Part shown: positions 41,244-50,394 of the stretch, piece after piece | Position numbering within the stretch: the first letter of the stretch is position 1 | How the letters are laid out: every line of letters starts with the position of its first letter | NCBI RefSeq assembly: GCF_903819335.1 | Contig: NZ_CAIJDE010000044.1 | Location: 79,003 to 143,002, forward strand | Length of the DNA: 64,000 bases | Source of the DNA: Flavobacterium panici | Lineage (GTDB): Bacteria; Bacteroidota; Bacteroidia; Flavobacteriales; Flavobacteriaceae | Reading direction: 5' to 3' | Notes under the pieces: generated by a model | Database searches by the model: none | What the model saw: only the letters and a program-made list of their open reading frames with translations | Told to the model about the DNA's origin: nothing | Program-made: the position numbers and the translations under genes

Positions 41244-42740
41244 TCAGGACTTTTGTGTTCCAATCGCTTCAATAGATTTACATAAAATAGAAACTGCTTT
41301 TTCCATTTCTTCTTTTTCTAAATGTCCAAAACCTAATCTTGTCGCGGTTACATCTTTTGTTTGGTATAAAATAGTTTTGGGCAGAAACAAATCATTTTTG
41401 GCACATTCTTTTTGCAGTGTAATCAAATTGAATTTATCAAGCCATTCAATCCAAACCGCCAAACCACGCGCGGGAACTTTAAATTTAATTTTGCCTTTCA
41501 GCTTTTCATTCAATAAGGAAATAAAATAATCCCGACGTTCTTTGTAGATTTTTTTATTTTTTTTCGAAAGCCGATGCACTTCGCCTTCGTTAATCCATTC
41601 GGTTAAAACTTGTTCTTTTAAAACATCAATTCCGGGTTCCAGAATATTTTGATGTTTTTCTAATTCAGAAATAAATTCCGGCGGAGCGGCGACAAAACCA
41701 TAACTAAATCCAGACGGAAGCGATCGTCCAAACGAACCAATATAAACCACTTTTTGATTGGAATCAAAAGCCGCTAAAGGCAAAATAGGATTATTATCAT
41801 AATGGAAATCAAAATCGTAATCATCTTCCAGAATCACAAATCCGTATTGATTGGCGAGTTCCAGTAATTCCTTTCTTCTTTTGGCACTCAAAGAAATAGT
41901 CGTTGGATAATTATAATTGGAAGTCAGATATAAAAGCCTGATTTTGGTTTCTTCACAAATCTCTTTTAAACGATTCGTGTCAATTCCGTCGGGATCAACG
42001 GGAATCGTGATAATCTGCGCTCCGGTATTCGTCAAAGTCATGTTTGAAATATAATATCCCGGAGAAGCGACAACGACTTTATCGCCCGGAGAAATCAGCA
42101 GTTTTGTAACCAGATACAAACTAATTTCATGACTGCTTGTCGTCAATAAATCTGCCGTAGCAATTCGTAATCCGCGAGTAAGATTGAGGTAATTCGAGAA
42201 ATGAGTTTTAAAATTTAAATGCGACCGAATTTGAATCTGCTCGTATGTTTTGGATGTTTTCTGTCTTTTTAATTTTGAAACATACAGTCGCGCCAAAATA
42301 TCATTTTGAACCAATCTTAAATCCGGCATTCCGTCATTAAACTGATACGGAAGATTACTGGTTTCGGTAGGGTTTTCAAGAATGGTCGAACGTTTGAATT
42401 CAAAACCAATATTGATTTCCTGCGTTTTATTTTCCTTTGGAACTATAAATTCGGCATTACTTTTTTCTTTGTGCTGAGAAAGGATAAAAGTTCCTTTATT
42501 AGGAAGCGTTTCAATCCAGCCCTGCGATTCTAAATCCTGAAAAGCTTTTATTAAAGTGTTTCGGTTTACGGCTAAAAGTTTACATAAAATGCGTGTTCCC
42601 GGAAGTTTTGTTCCTTCTGGAAGAAATCCCGTTTGTATCGCTTTTATAAATTCAAAAACGATCTGCAGGTAAATTGCAGTGCTTTCTTCTGGCTTAAGCT
42701 GAATAAAGCTTTTAAAAGGAATTTGAACCGGACCACTCAT
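41244..42740 (-). CDS. MocR/PdxR-like regulator without the PLP lysine
   Basis: The 498-residue protein has an N-terminal GntR winged helix (AIYLQIVFEFIKAIQTGFLP, TKLPGTRILCKLLAVNRNTL) and an aminotransferase-like C-terminal domain: VVVASPGYY, LYLTSNYNYPT, VILEDDYDFDF. In MocR proteins the PLP-binding lysine follows in a GTFSKTL-like motif. Here the motif reads IGSFGRSLPSG, and the base sequence confirms Arg339 (CGA) at the lysine position. It therefore may bind PLP without a Schiff base, or bind another ligand. It is divergent from a TonB receptor with only about 70 bp between starts, and probably controls it. Confidence 0.88.
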   Translation of the reverse strand: MSGPVQIPFKSFIQLKPEESTAIYLQIVFEFIKAIQTGFLPEGTKLPGTRILCKLLAVNRNTLIKAFQDLESQGWIETLPNKGTFILSQHKEKSNAEFIVPKENKTQEINIGFEFKRSTILENPTETSNLPYQFNDGMPDLRLVQNDILARLYVSKLKRQKTSKTYEQIQIRSHLNFKTHFSNYLNLTRGLRIATADLLTTSSHEISLYLVTKLLISPGDKVVVASPGYYISNMTLTNTGAQIITIPVDPDGIDTNRLKEICEETKIRLLYLTSNYNYPTTISLSAKRRKELLELANQYGFVILEDDYDFDFHYDNNPILPLAAFDSNQKVVYIGSFGRSLPSGFSYGFVAAPPEFISELEKHQNILEPGIDVLKEQVLTEWINEGEVHRLSKKNKKIYKERRDYFISLLNEKLKGKIKFKVPARGLAVWIEWLDKFNLITLQKECAKNDLFLPKTILYQTKDVTATRLGFGHLEKEEMEKAVSILCKSIEAIGTQKS

Positions 42741-42759
42741 AATTACAAAACTGGTATAC

Positions 42760-42788
42760 TTGATTAGTACGGCAAGGTACTACTTTTG
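42760..42788 (+). promoter_or_regulatory. Promoter of the TonB receptor gene
   Basis: TTG (42760-42762), an 18-bp spacer and TACTTTTG (42781-42788) fit the Bacteroidetes consensus. The repeated GGTATAC, TAGTAC and GGTACTA words in and before the spacer are candidate binding sites for the divergent MocR-like protein. Confidence 0.7.
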
Positions 42789-42807
42789 CAAAAAAATTAA
42801 AACCAGG

Positions 42808-44673
42808 ATGAAAAAAATCTATTTTGCTGTTACAGCATTAATATGTACCAACTTTTATGCCCAGACAAAAAAGGATTCGATTATAGAAATTGATGAGGTA
42901 ATTATTCATGAAAACCGATTAAGCACGCCAATTTCAAAACAAAACAGAAACGTTTATGTTATTAGTAACGAAACGATTAAAAAATTACCGGGAAGAACGC
43001 TTCAGGAAGTTTTGCAATATGCAAACGGGGTTGATATAAGACAAAGAGGACCTTTTGGAGGACAGGCCGATATAAGTGTAGACGGAGGAAGTTTTGAGCA
43101 GACTGTTGTTTTGTTAAATGGTGCGAAAATAATTGACTCTCAAACGGCTCATAATATGCTTAATCTGCCGCTTCCGGTTGAAGCAATTGAAAGAATCGAA
43201 ATTTTGCGTGGTCCTGCTGCGAGAATCTTCGGAATCAACAGTTTAACGGGAGCAATTAATATTATTACTAAAAAGCCAACAAAATCGGGCGTTTTATTGA
43301 GCACTTATGCGGGTTCTAATTTTGAGAAAGATTCTGACGATACCGGAGATACATTTTTTGGAACCGGAGTTCAGGTTGGCGCTGTTTTAGGAAAAGAAAA
43401 GCAGCAGCATTCGATTTTTGCATCGCATGATAAAAGTAACGGATACCGTTATAATACAGGATTTGAAAACAATAAAATTTTGTATCAGGGAAATGTTCAG
43501 GTTAACGATTCTAACGAAATTTTAGGTTCGTTTGGTTATGTAAAAAACGGATTTGGTGCTAACGGATTTTACGCTGCACCCGGCGATAAAAATTCTACGG
43601 AAGTAGTACAGACAACTTTTGCTAATATTCAGTCGAAACATGCTATTACAGACAATTGGAAAATAATGCCAAGAGTTACCTACAGATACAATTATGATGA
43701 TTACAGATATTTAGGAAATAACAACCTGAATGCAGGAAGAAGTCAGCATTATACTAATTCTATTGCGGCAGAATTAAATTCTTCTATCAAAACTGAAAAA
43801 GGTGAAATTGGTTTTGGTGCCGAATTCAGAAATGAAGATATTCATTCCTCAAACATTGGCGATCACGATCGTGAAAATGTGGGGATTTATGCAGAATACA
43901 AAACGTATTTGTTTGAGAAATTAAATGTGAATTTAGGAACATATCTTAATTATAATTCAGATTATAAATGGCAGATTTATCCAGGGCTTGATGCAAGTTA
44001 CGAGTTGACAAACGAGTTTAAGGTTATTGCTAATGTGGGGACTAGTCAAAGGATTCCTTCGTTTACAGACTTGTACTTGAATCAGCGTCCGGGAAATATT
44101 GGAAATCCAGATTTGGAATCTGAAAATGCTTTTCAAAGTGAATTCGGGTTTAAATTCAACAGAAAATCTTTAAACTTAAACGTGAATTATTTCTACAGAG
44201 AAATCAGTAATTATATCGACTGGACCAGAATGGTAACAACGGTGCCGTGGCAAAGTCAAAACTACGGGGATTTAATTACAAACGGAATCAACATGCGTGG
44301 ATCATACAGTTTTAATTTTTCTGATGATTCGAAAATGAATTTCACTTTAGGATATTCTTACTTAGATTCTAAATTTAAAGATACCCGCGACGAACCGTAT
44401 TCTAAATATTTAATTTCGTCTTTAAAACATCAGGTAACCAATACGATAGATTTTCAGCATAAAGATTTCTCCGTTTTATTGGCAACTCGTTTTAACGAAA
44501 GAGTTACAGGAGCTTCTTACTGGATTAATGACGCCAGAATTAGTCAGTCCATTAAAAAGTTTACCATTTTTATTGATGCACAAAACATTTTCAATACTAC
44601 TTATTATGAAATTGGAGCATTTCCTTTGCCGGCAAGATGGTTCAGTTTAGGTGCAAAATTTGTTACTTTTTAA
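42808..44673 (+). CDS. TonB-dependent receptor
   Basis: The 621-residue protein has a signal peptide (MKKIYFAVTALICTNFYAQ), a plug domain (VYVISNETIKKLPGRTLQEV, ADISVDGGSFEQTVVLLNGA, IERIEILRGPAARIFG) and a 22-strand barrel ending LPARWFSLGAKFVTF. There is no carboxypeptidase-like or STN domain, so it is of the BtuB/FecA-like compact type rather than SusC. The ligand is unknown; siderophores, vitamins and metal chelates are typical. The ATG at 42808 has an AGGA a few bases upstream. It is probably regulated by the divergent MocR-like gene and ends at a terminator. Confidence 0.9.
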   Translation: MKKIYFAVTALICTNFYAQTKKDSIIEIDEVIIHENRLSTPISKQNRNVYVISNETIKKLPGRTLQEVLQYANGVDIRQRGPFGGQADISVDGGSFEQTVVLLNGAKIIDSQTAHNMLNLPLPVEAIERIEILRGPAARIFGINSLTGAINIITKKPTKSGVLLSTYAGSNFEKDSDDTGDTFFGTGVQVGAVLGKEKQQHSIFASHDKSNGYRYNTGFENNKILYQGNVQVNDSNEILGSFGYVKNGFGANGFYAAPGDKNSTEVVQTTFANIQSKHAITDNWKIMPRVTYRYNYDDYRYLGNNNLNAGRSQHYTNSIAAELNSSIKTEKGEIGFGAEFRNEDIHSSNIGDHDRENVGIYAEYKTYLFEKLNVNLGTYLNYNSDYKWQIYPGLDASYELTNEFKVIANVGTSQRIPSFTDLYLNQRPGNIGNPDLESENAFQSEFGFKFNRKSLNLNVNYFYREISNYIDWTRMVTTVPWQSQNYGDLITNGINMRGSYSFNFSDDSKMNFTLGYSYLDSKFKDTRDEPYSKYLISSLKHQVTNTIDFQHKDFSVLLATRFNERVTGASYWINDARISQSIKKFTIFIDAQNIFNTTYYEIGAFPLPARWFSLGAKFVTF

Positions 44674-44690
44674 ATTCAGAGGTTAGTTAT

Positions 44691-44729
44691 AAAAAGGGGA
44701 AAGGTATTCGATATCTTTCCCCTTTTTTT
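44691..44729 (+). terminator. Rho-independent terminator
   Basis: AAAAAGGGGAAAG pairs with CTTTCCCCTTTTT, followed by more T. It ends the TonB receptor gene. Confidence 0.85.
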
Positions 44730-44871
44730 GTATCCTTTTTGTTTTGGAAAAAAGTAAGAAAAAAAATAAAAAAAGGTATGTATTGCGGATAATTAAATAA
44801 AATCAGATCTATAAATTTGTGTCAAGTACCACAAGAAATAACATTTTAGAATCCTATTAAACCCAAAACAT

Positions 44872-45249
44872 ATGTCTGATTTTTTAAAACAATTTGGAGA
44901 AGATCTTAAAAAGAACGTACCTGGTTTTATCGCAGTTTCTGTAGCAGAAATCAAAAGCGGAATGTCCTATTATTCACAATCAGCTTTTAGCGATTTTGAC
45001 CCGGAACTGGCATCTGCCTATAATCTTGAAGTCGTCAAAGCAGAAATGAACGCCATAAGAGCTTTAAAATTACAAGGTCAGGTTGTTGATAACGTTATGA
45101 TTACGCTGACTTCCCAAATTCATATTATTGATGTTTCTGATAACGGAGAGTATTTTATTTATTTGGCAGTAGACTCGACCAAAGCCAATTTAGGTATGAC
45201 AAAATCTATATTGAATAAGTATAAAAAAGAAATAGCCCACAAACTGTAA
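44872..45249 (+). CDS. Small soluble protein, possibly roadblock/LC7-like
   Basis: The 125-residue protein has no signal peptide. Its alternating pattern (FGEDLKKNVPGFIAVSVAEI, MITLTSQIHIIDVSDNGEYF, IYLAVDSTKANLGMTKSILN) suggests a five-stranded sheet with long flanking helices, like roadblock/LC7 or profilin-like proteins that partner small GTPases. That fold call is a guess from pattern alone. A TAAATTTG -7 box at 44812-44819 precedes it, and a hairpin follows, so it is a single-gene unit. Confidence 0.75.
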   Translation: MSDFLKQFGEDLKKNVPGFIAVSVAEIKSGMSYYSQSAFSDFDPELASAYNLEVVKAEMNAIRALKLQGQVVDNVMITLTSQIHIIDVSDNGEYFIYLAVDSTKANLGMTKSILNKYKKEIAHKL

Positions 45250-45269
45250 TTGTATTTTTTTATAATTTT

Positions 45270-45304
45270 AAAGAGGATTTTCTAATTTGAATTTCCTCTT
45301 TTTT
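45270..45304 (+). terminator. Terminator-like hairpin
   Basis: AAAGAGGA and TTCCTCTTT form the stem around an AT-rich loop, followed by TTTT. It lies 21 bp after the preceding stop. Confidence 0.65.
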
Positions 45305-45371
45305 ATTAAAGATCGTTTTTTGTAAGCAAAGATTTATTTTATATTTAGTTTCAGAAAAGCGATTTTTTATA

Positions 45372-45821
45372 ATGGAATTACGGCAATATTTCGAAAAATA
45401 CAATGACGAAGAAACCTGCATTGAGGAATTTAAAAACAAACGACTGGAAAACGGTTTGGTTTGTAAAAAGTGCGGGCATAATTCCCATTCTTTCAGAACA
45501 GTCGATTTAAAATTTCAATGTAAAAAATGCAAAAACAGAATCAGTCTTCGATCCGGAACCGTGATGGAAAACTCCAATTTACCCTTTAGATACTGGATGA
45601 TTTGTATTGAATTAATGACACTTTCTAAAAAGAAATTCTCCATTTTACAATTGCAATATCTTTTAGGACACAAACGCTACGAACCTATTTGGCTTATGGT
45701 TCAAAAAATTCGTTTGGTCATGCACGAACGGGACGAAAAGTATATGTTACGCGCTTATTCTGAGTTTGATTCTGAATTTCTAAGGGAAATTGGAAAACTT
45801 ACTTTTTCAAAAAAGAAATAA
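45372..45821 (+). CDS. Stand-alone IS1595-type zinc-ribbon protein
   Basis: The 149-residue protein matches the N-terminal DNA-binding part of IS1595-family transposases. It has a zinc ribbon with Cys31, Cys34, Cys50 and Cys53 (CKKCGH, CKKCKN), then SGTVMENSNLPFRYWMICIE, LMTLSKKKFSILQLQYLLGH and WLMVQKIRLVM, the conserved segment that precedes the catalytic domain. The DDE catalytic domain itself is missing: only 126 bp separate the stop from the next gene, and they contain no remnant that I can recognise. There are no inverted ends around it. An intact frame suggests a domesticated regulator rather than a decaying fragment. Confidence 0.8.
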   Translation: MELRQYFEKYNDEETCIEEFKNKRLENGLVCKKCGHNSHSFRTVDLKFQCKKCKNRISLRSGTVMENSNLPFRYWMICIELMTLSKKKFSILQLQYLLGHKRYEPIWLMVQKIRLVMHERDEKYMLRAYSEFDSEFLREIGKLTFSKKK

Positions 45822-45947
45822 AAATCTGCGAAAATTTGGTTTCATATTATAATCTGCAACCTTAAATCCTTTAAGCATAACACACAGCCTTTTTATCTTT
45901 GTTATACTCCTGTTTAAACTTTATTTTAAATAAGTAAACTAAGATTT

Positions 45948-46751
45948 ATGAGTACGATTAAAAAAGGTTTTCTGTTATTATTTTTTGCAGTTTTTATACA
46001 AATTGTAAAAGCGCAGGATGCTCCATATTCTATTGGTTTTATTCCGGCATCAATTGAAGAGGGAGATATTGCTTTCCCAATTTATGAAAAATGGCATTTG
46101 AGTGGACAGGCCGATTTTCAATTGGTGACACAAGGTGCGTATACAAATGGAAATCCTTTTGCTTATACACAGCGTGTTGTAGTTAGGCCGTGGCTTATTT
46201 ATTCCGGATTTAAAAATATAAAACTGTGGCTGGGTTATGCTCACAATCAAAAATATGCCGTAGAAGAAGCCGGAAATTATGAAACCTTAGAAAACAGGCT
46301 TATTGTAATGGGAACTTTTTCTCAGGATATGCCAAAAGGTTCCATTTTTGAACAAGTGCGTTTTGAAACCAAATTTTTTGATGACAGAAACGGAGTTCCG
46401 CAGACAATTCCGAGATTAAGAGCAAGATTTGGTGTGAATCATTTTCTGCGTCAAACCAAAGAGAAACCTATATTTTTAGCACCAAACATTGGCTATTATA
46501 CAGAATTAATGCTAAAGTTTGCCTCAAAAGATTATGCCGAAGAGCATTTTGATATTTTTCGATTATCAGTTTACTACACGGCAGGTATAACGCCCAATAT
46601 CCATTTTCTGGCTGGCATCATTGGTCAGATGCAATTGCGTACAAACGGAACTCAGTTTGATGTGTATTACGGGCCAATGGTTTCTGTAAAATACAGTATC
46701 ACACCTAAAGAAAGAGAAACTTTTGACAGCGTCGACGGCGGTGCTGATTAA
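45948..46751 (+). CDS. DUF2490 outer-membrane protein
   Basis: The 267-residue protein has a signal peptide ending VKAQ and a series of amphipathic strands (KWHLSGQADFQLVT, YTQRVVVRPWLIYSG, KLWLGYAHNQKY, ENRLIVMGTFSQDM, RFETKFFDD, IPRLRARFGVNHF). This layout and the W-rich and R-rich strands match DUF2490, a family of predicted outer-membrane beta-barrels of unknown role. A TATCTTTG -7 box at 45894-45901 lies upstream. It is followed by the riboswitch-controlled operon but has a separate promoter. Confidence 0.8.
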   Translation: MSTIKKGFLLLFFAVFIQIVKAQDAPYSIGFIPASIEEGDIAFPIYEKWHLSGQADFQLVTQGAYTNGNPFAYTQRVVVRPWLIYSGFKNIKLWLGYAHNQKYAVEEAGNYETLENRLIVMGTFSQDMPKGSIFEQVRFETKFFDDRNGVPQTIPRLRARFGVNHFLRQTKEKPIFLAPNIGYYTELMLKFASKDYAEEHFDIFRLSVYYTAGITPNIHFLAGIIGQMQLRTNGTQFDVYYGPMVSVKYSITPKERETFDSVDGGAD

Positions 46752-46834
46752 ATTTTATCTGATCCTGAAAAATTGCTTAAATTTTTAAATCAACTAATTT
46801 TAGATATTACTGCCTGATTTTTTCAGGATAGTTC

Positions 46835-47100
46835 TATCTTTGCGCCAGATTTTGGTCTGTTTTTTCAAGTTTTATGAAAAAACAGTTAAAAGGGAATCAG
46901 GTGTAAATCCTGAACAGACCCGCTACTGTAAGTTCTATATAAGTCTTTAAACACTACTATTGCCATTGTCCCGTGTGGATGAGAAGGCTGTTTTAAAGAT
47001 GGAACAAGTCAGGAGACCTGCCACAATCACATAGTTTAAGACTTTCGTGGAATAAAGTTGACAACAAGAATTGACCTGTTATTTACATAACAGGATTATC
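46835..47100 (+). promoter_or_regulatory. Cobalamin riboswitch with promoter and terminator
   Basis: A TATCTTTG -7 box (46835-46842) precedes the aptamer. P1 is GATTTTGG (46848-46855) pairing with CCACAATC (47021-47028). Conserved core pieces are AGGGAATCAGGTGTAAATCC, CAGACCCGCTACTGTAA, TGCCATTGTCCCGTG and the B12 box AGTCAGGAGACCTGCC (47007-47022). A hairpin CCTGTTAT / ATAACAGG (47075-47094) followed by a T-rich tract looks like the off-state terminator. It would shut off the btuB operon when adenosylcobalamin or a related form is plentiful. Confidence 0.92.
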
Positions 47101-47143
47101 TCTTTTTGCTATTACATCCCGAAGTTTATTTAATTAATTGGTG

Positions 47144-49192
47144 ATGTATTATAGAAAAAAAATACTCTTATTCGTTTTTATACTTTTTATTCCGTTTGTA
47201 CTTCATTCGCAAGTAGATACAGATAGTCTGCGGGTTTTAAAAGAAGTAATCTTAAAAGGAAAACCCTATCAGGAAGTTATTCCCGTGCAGACACTTTCGG
47301 GAAAATTACTCGAAAATTTGTCGAGCCATAATGTTGCCGATGCTCTTCGTTATTTTGCCGGAACCCAAATAAAAGATTACGGCGGACTTGGCGGTCTTAA
47401 AACCGTTGATGTTCGTAACATGGGAACACATCACGTAGGTGTTTTTTATGATGGAATACAATTAGGAAATGCACAAAACGGCGTTACCGATTTAGGGAAA
47501 TATTCTCTTGACGACATGGAATCCCTAACGATGTATAACGGACAGAAAAGCGAAATATTCCAATCGGCAAAAGACTTTGCGGCGGCTTCTACAATTTATT
47601 TAAGAACAAAACGTCCGGTTTTTATTGGCTATAAAAAAACAAATCTCTTAGTACGTTTCAAGACAATGTCAATCAATTATTTTGATCCTTCTTTTAGATG
47701 GGAACAAAAATTAAGCGACAAAGTGAGCATGAGTTTTAGTTCTGAATACATAAAATCGAACGGAGAATATAAATTCAGATACAAAAGAAATAATCTCGAC
47801 GGAACAATCGCTTACGATACCACAGCCACGAGACATAATAGTGATATTGAAGCTTTAAGAGTAGAATCCGGTCTTTACGGAAAAATAAATAAAGGTTCCT
47901 GGGATGCTAAACTGTATTATTATGATTCAGACAGAGGAGCGCCGGGCGCGATTGTCGAAAACAAATTCTCAGACGGTTTTAGGCAATACGACAAGAATTT
48001 TTTCACTCAGGCATTTCTGGTAAAAGACTTTACCGAAAAATATAAATTTCAGGCAAGAGCAAAATTCGCTTATGATTATACACATTACGTTGCCAGAGAT
48101 ACCACGAATATTTTAGGCGAAACCGTAACCGAAGGCGCACAGTCTGACGATAGTTATTATCAGCAGGAATATTATATCACGGCGGTCAATATGTACAGTA
48201 TTTTATCAAATTGGGATGTTTCACTGTCTACAGATTTTCAATACAACCGATTAAACGCCACAAGAAGAGGAATCCAGACTCAATTTTCATATCCACAGCG
48301 TTATACTACATTAATTTCTTTAGCCAGCACTTACAGAATTGGCGGTTTTAAAGCTTTAGGAAGCGTTATTGGAACCAATGTTCAGGAAGAAGTTCGCTAC
48401 AACGCAAAAGCTCCAGACAAAACAGAATTTACTCCGGCATTATTTTTAGGCTATACACCATTTAAAAACTACGATTTTAATCTGAGAGCGTTTGCAAAAC
48501 GAATTTTCAGAATGCCCACTTTCAACGATTTGTATTATACCATGATTGGTTCAAGCACTTTGCGACCAGAATATATGAATCAGTACGATGTTGGATTCAC
48601 GTATAATTTTCCTCAGAATAAAGGTTTTTTCGACAAATTCTCTTTTCAGTTAGACGGTTATTATACCAATACAAAAGATAAAATAATCGCCGCGCCAACC
48701 GGAAATCTTTTCCGCTGGATGATGACGAATATCGGGCAGGTAGAAGGAAAAGGAATAGAATCTGTTTTGAATATGGGAACACATTTCGGCAAAGTTAATC
48801 TTGCCGCAAATCTTACTTACACCTATTCTGAAAGTAAAGATTATACCAAATTTGGCGGCCTTGAATTGTCCTCTTACGGAGACCAAATTCCGTATACACC
48901 GTGGCATAGCGGTTCAGGAATCTTAAACGCTGATTATGAAACCTGGAATTTCAACTACAGTTTTATTTATGTCGGAAAACGCTATAACGGAAATGTCAAT
49001 AATATAAAAATTAATGAAGTTCAGCCATGGTATACGCATGATTTAGCCGTTCAAAAATCTTTTGCATTTCATAATTATAAATTAAAAGGCGCAGTAGAAC
49101 TCAACAATGTTCTCAACCAAAATTATGAAGTGATATACAATTATCCAATGCCGGGCCGCACAGTGAAATTTATAATAAGTATTGAGCTATGA
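47144..49192 (+). CDS. btuB: BtuB-type TonB-dependent cobalamin transporter
   Basis: The 682-residue outer-membrane receptor has a signal peptide (FVFILFIPFVLHSQ), a plug domain (VPV-like VIPVQTLSGKLLENLSSHNV, ADALRYFAGTQIKDYGG, TVDVRNMGTHHVGVFYDGIQ) and a 22-strand barrel that ends AVELNNVLNQNYEVIYNYPM, PGRTVKFIISIEL. The riboswitch directly upstream identifies the ligand class as cobalamin or related corrinoids. ATG 47144 is chosen over the TTG and GTG codons just before it. Its end overlaps the next gene by 4 bp, so BtuB and the propeller lipoprotein are translationally coupled. Confidence 0.92.
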   Translation: MYYRKKILLFVFILFIPFVLHSQVDTDSLRVLKEVILKGKPYQEVIPVQTLSGKLLENLSSHNVADALRYFAGTQIKDYGGLGGLKTVDVRNMGTHHVGVFYDGIQLGNAQNGVTDLGKYSLDDMESLTMYNGQKSEIFQSAKDFAAASTIYLRTKRPVFIGYKKTNLLVRFKTMSINYFDPSFRWEQKLSDKVSMSFSSEYIKSNGEYKFRYKRNNLDGTIAYDTTATRHNSDIEALRVESGLYGKINKGSWDAKLYYYDSDRGAPGAIVENKFSDGFRQYDKNFFTQAFLVKDFTEKYKFQARAKFAYDYTHYVARDTTNILGETVTEGAQSDDSYYQQEYYITAVNMYSILSNWDVSLSTDFQYNRLNATRRGIQTQFSYPQRYTTLISLASTYRIGGFKALGSVIGTNVQEEVRYNAKAPDKTEFTPALFLGYTPFKNYDFNLRAFAKRIFRMPTFNDLYYTMIGSSTLRPEYMNQYDVGFTYNFPQNKGFFDKFSFQLDGYYTNTKDKIIAAPTGNLFRWMMTNIGQVEGKGIESVLNMGTHFGKVNLAANLTYTYSESKDYTKFGGLELSSYGDQIPYTPWHSGSGILNADYETWNFNYSFIYVGKRYNGNVNNIKINEVQPWYTHDLAVQKSFAFHNYKLKGAVELNNVLNQNYEVIYNYPMPGRTVKFIISIEL

Positions 49193-50334
49193 AAAAGATA
49201 ACCGCAAAAATAATTCTCAGTTTATGTATCATTCTGGCTTTTGCTTCCTGCAGAGAAGACGAAATTATTTTTCCGTCAACAGATAAAAGTGTTGCTGCAC
49301 CAAGAAGCGACGGAAATATCGAAGGTTTTTATCTTCTGAACGAAGGAAATATGGGAATGAACCGCGCCAGTATTGACGTTTTTAATTACAGAACCGGAAA
49401 TTATACTACGGATATTTATTCGGAACGAAACCCAACGGTTGTAAAAGAATTAGGGGATGTAGGGAACGATATTAAAATTTATGGGAATAAAGTCTACGCT
49501 GTAATCAATTGTTCCAACAAAGTTGAGGTCATAGAAAAATGGACAGCAAAACGCATCAAAAAAATTGACATTCCCAATTGTCGTTACGTGACTTTTTATA
49601 AAGACAAAGCGTATGTGAGTTCGTATTCTGGTCCAGTTGCCATTGATCCAAATGCAGAAATTGGTTTTGTTGCCGAAATCGATACCATATCATTAGAAAT
49701 AAAAAGAAAAGTAACCGTTGGCTATCAACCCGAACAAATGGTGGTTCATAACGGAAAATTGTATGTAGCGAATTCCGGAGGTTACCGAGTTCCGAATTAC
49801 GATAGAACTGTTTCTGTAATTGATTTGGAAACATTCAAAGAAATCAAAAAAATAGATGTGGGAATCAATTTGTACAGCATGCAGATTGACCGCCGCGGTG
49901 ATATTTATGTGAGTTCCAGAGGAGATTATTACAACACGCCTTCTAATCTTTTTGTAATTGATACCAAAACCGATGAGAAAAAAATGCAGCTCGACATTCC
50001 GGTTTCAGATACTTGTCTGGTCGATGATTTACTTTATTTCTACAGCGTATCGTGGAGTTATTTAACCAACAGCAACAAAATTATTTACGGAATCCTCGAC
50101 ACGAAAACCAAACAAATAATCACGGATAAAATCATTACAGACGGAACTGAAAAGCAAATTATGATTCCGTACGGACTTCAGGTAAATCCCGAAACAAAAG
50201 AGATTTATATAACCGATGCCCAGAATTATGTCGTAACAGGTTACATCTATTGCTTTACACCCGAAGGTAAATTGAAATGGAAAACAACAGCAGGAAATAT
50301 TCCGGCGCATATCGCTTTTATCACTAAAAATTGA
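49189..50334 (+). CDS. BtuG-like seven-bladed propeller lipoprotein
   Basis: The 381-residue lipoprotein (lipobox FASC, Cys21) contains repeated YncE/DUF5074-type blades: NDIKIYGNKVYAVINCSNKV, CRYVTFYKDKAYVSSYSG, PEQMVVHNGKLYVANSGG, TVSVIDLETFKEIKKIDVG, LYSMQIDRRGDIYVSSRGDY, GLQVNPETKEIYITDAQNYV. In Bacteroides the BtuG lipoprotein has this fold, sits on BtuB as a lid and captures cobalamin with very high affinity. The coupling to btuB and the upstream riboswitch support the same job here. Confidence 0.88.
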   Translation: MKKITAKIILSLCIILAFASCREDEIIFPSTDKSVAAPRSDGNIEGFYLLNEGNMGMNRASIDVFNYRTGNYTTDIYSERNPTVVKELGDVGNDIKIYGNKVYAVINCSNKVEVIEKWTAKRIKKIDIPNCRYVTFYKDKAYVSSYSGPVAIDPNAEIGFVAEIDTISLEIKRKVTVGYQPEQMVVHNGKLYVANSGGYRVPNYDRTVSVIDLETFKEIKKIDVGINLYSMQIDRRGDIYVSSRGDYYNTPSNLFVIDTKTDEKKMQLDIPVSDTCLVDDLLYFYSVSWSYLTNSNKIIYGILDTKTKQIITDKIITDGTEKQIMIPYGLQVNPETKEIYITDAQNYVVTGYIYCFTPEGKLKWKTTAGNIPAHIAFITKN

Positions 50335-50394
50335 GAAGTGAGAAGTGAAAAGAGAAAAGAGAAAAGTAAGAAGTAAAAAAATCTAATATCATAA

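Noticed and set aside
45372..45821. Complete insertion sequence
   Set aside because: There is no catalytic domain, inverted end pair or target duplication; only the zinc-ribbon part is present.
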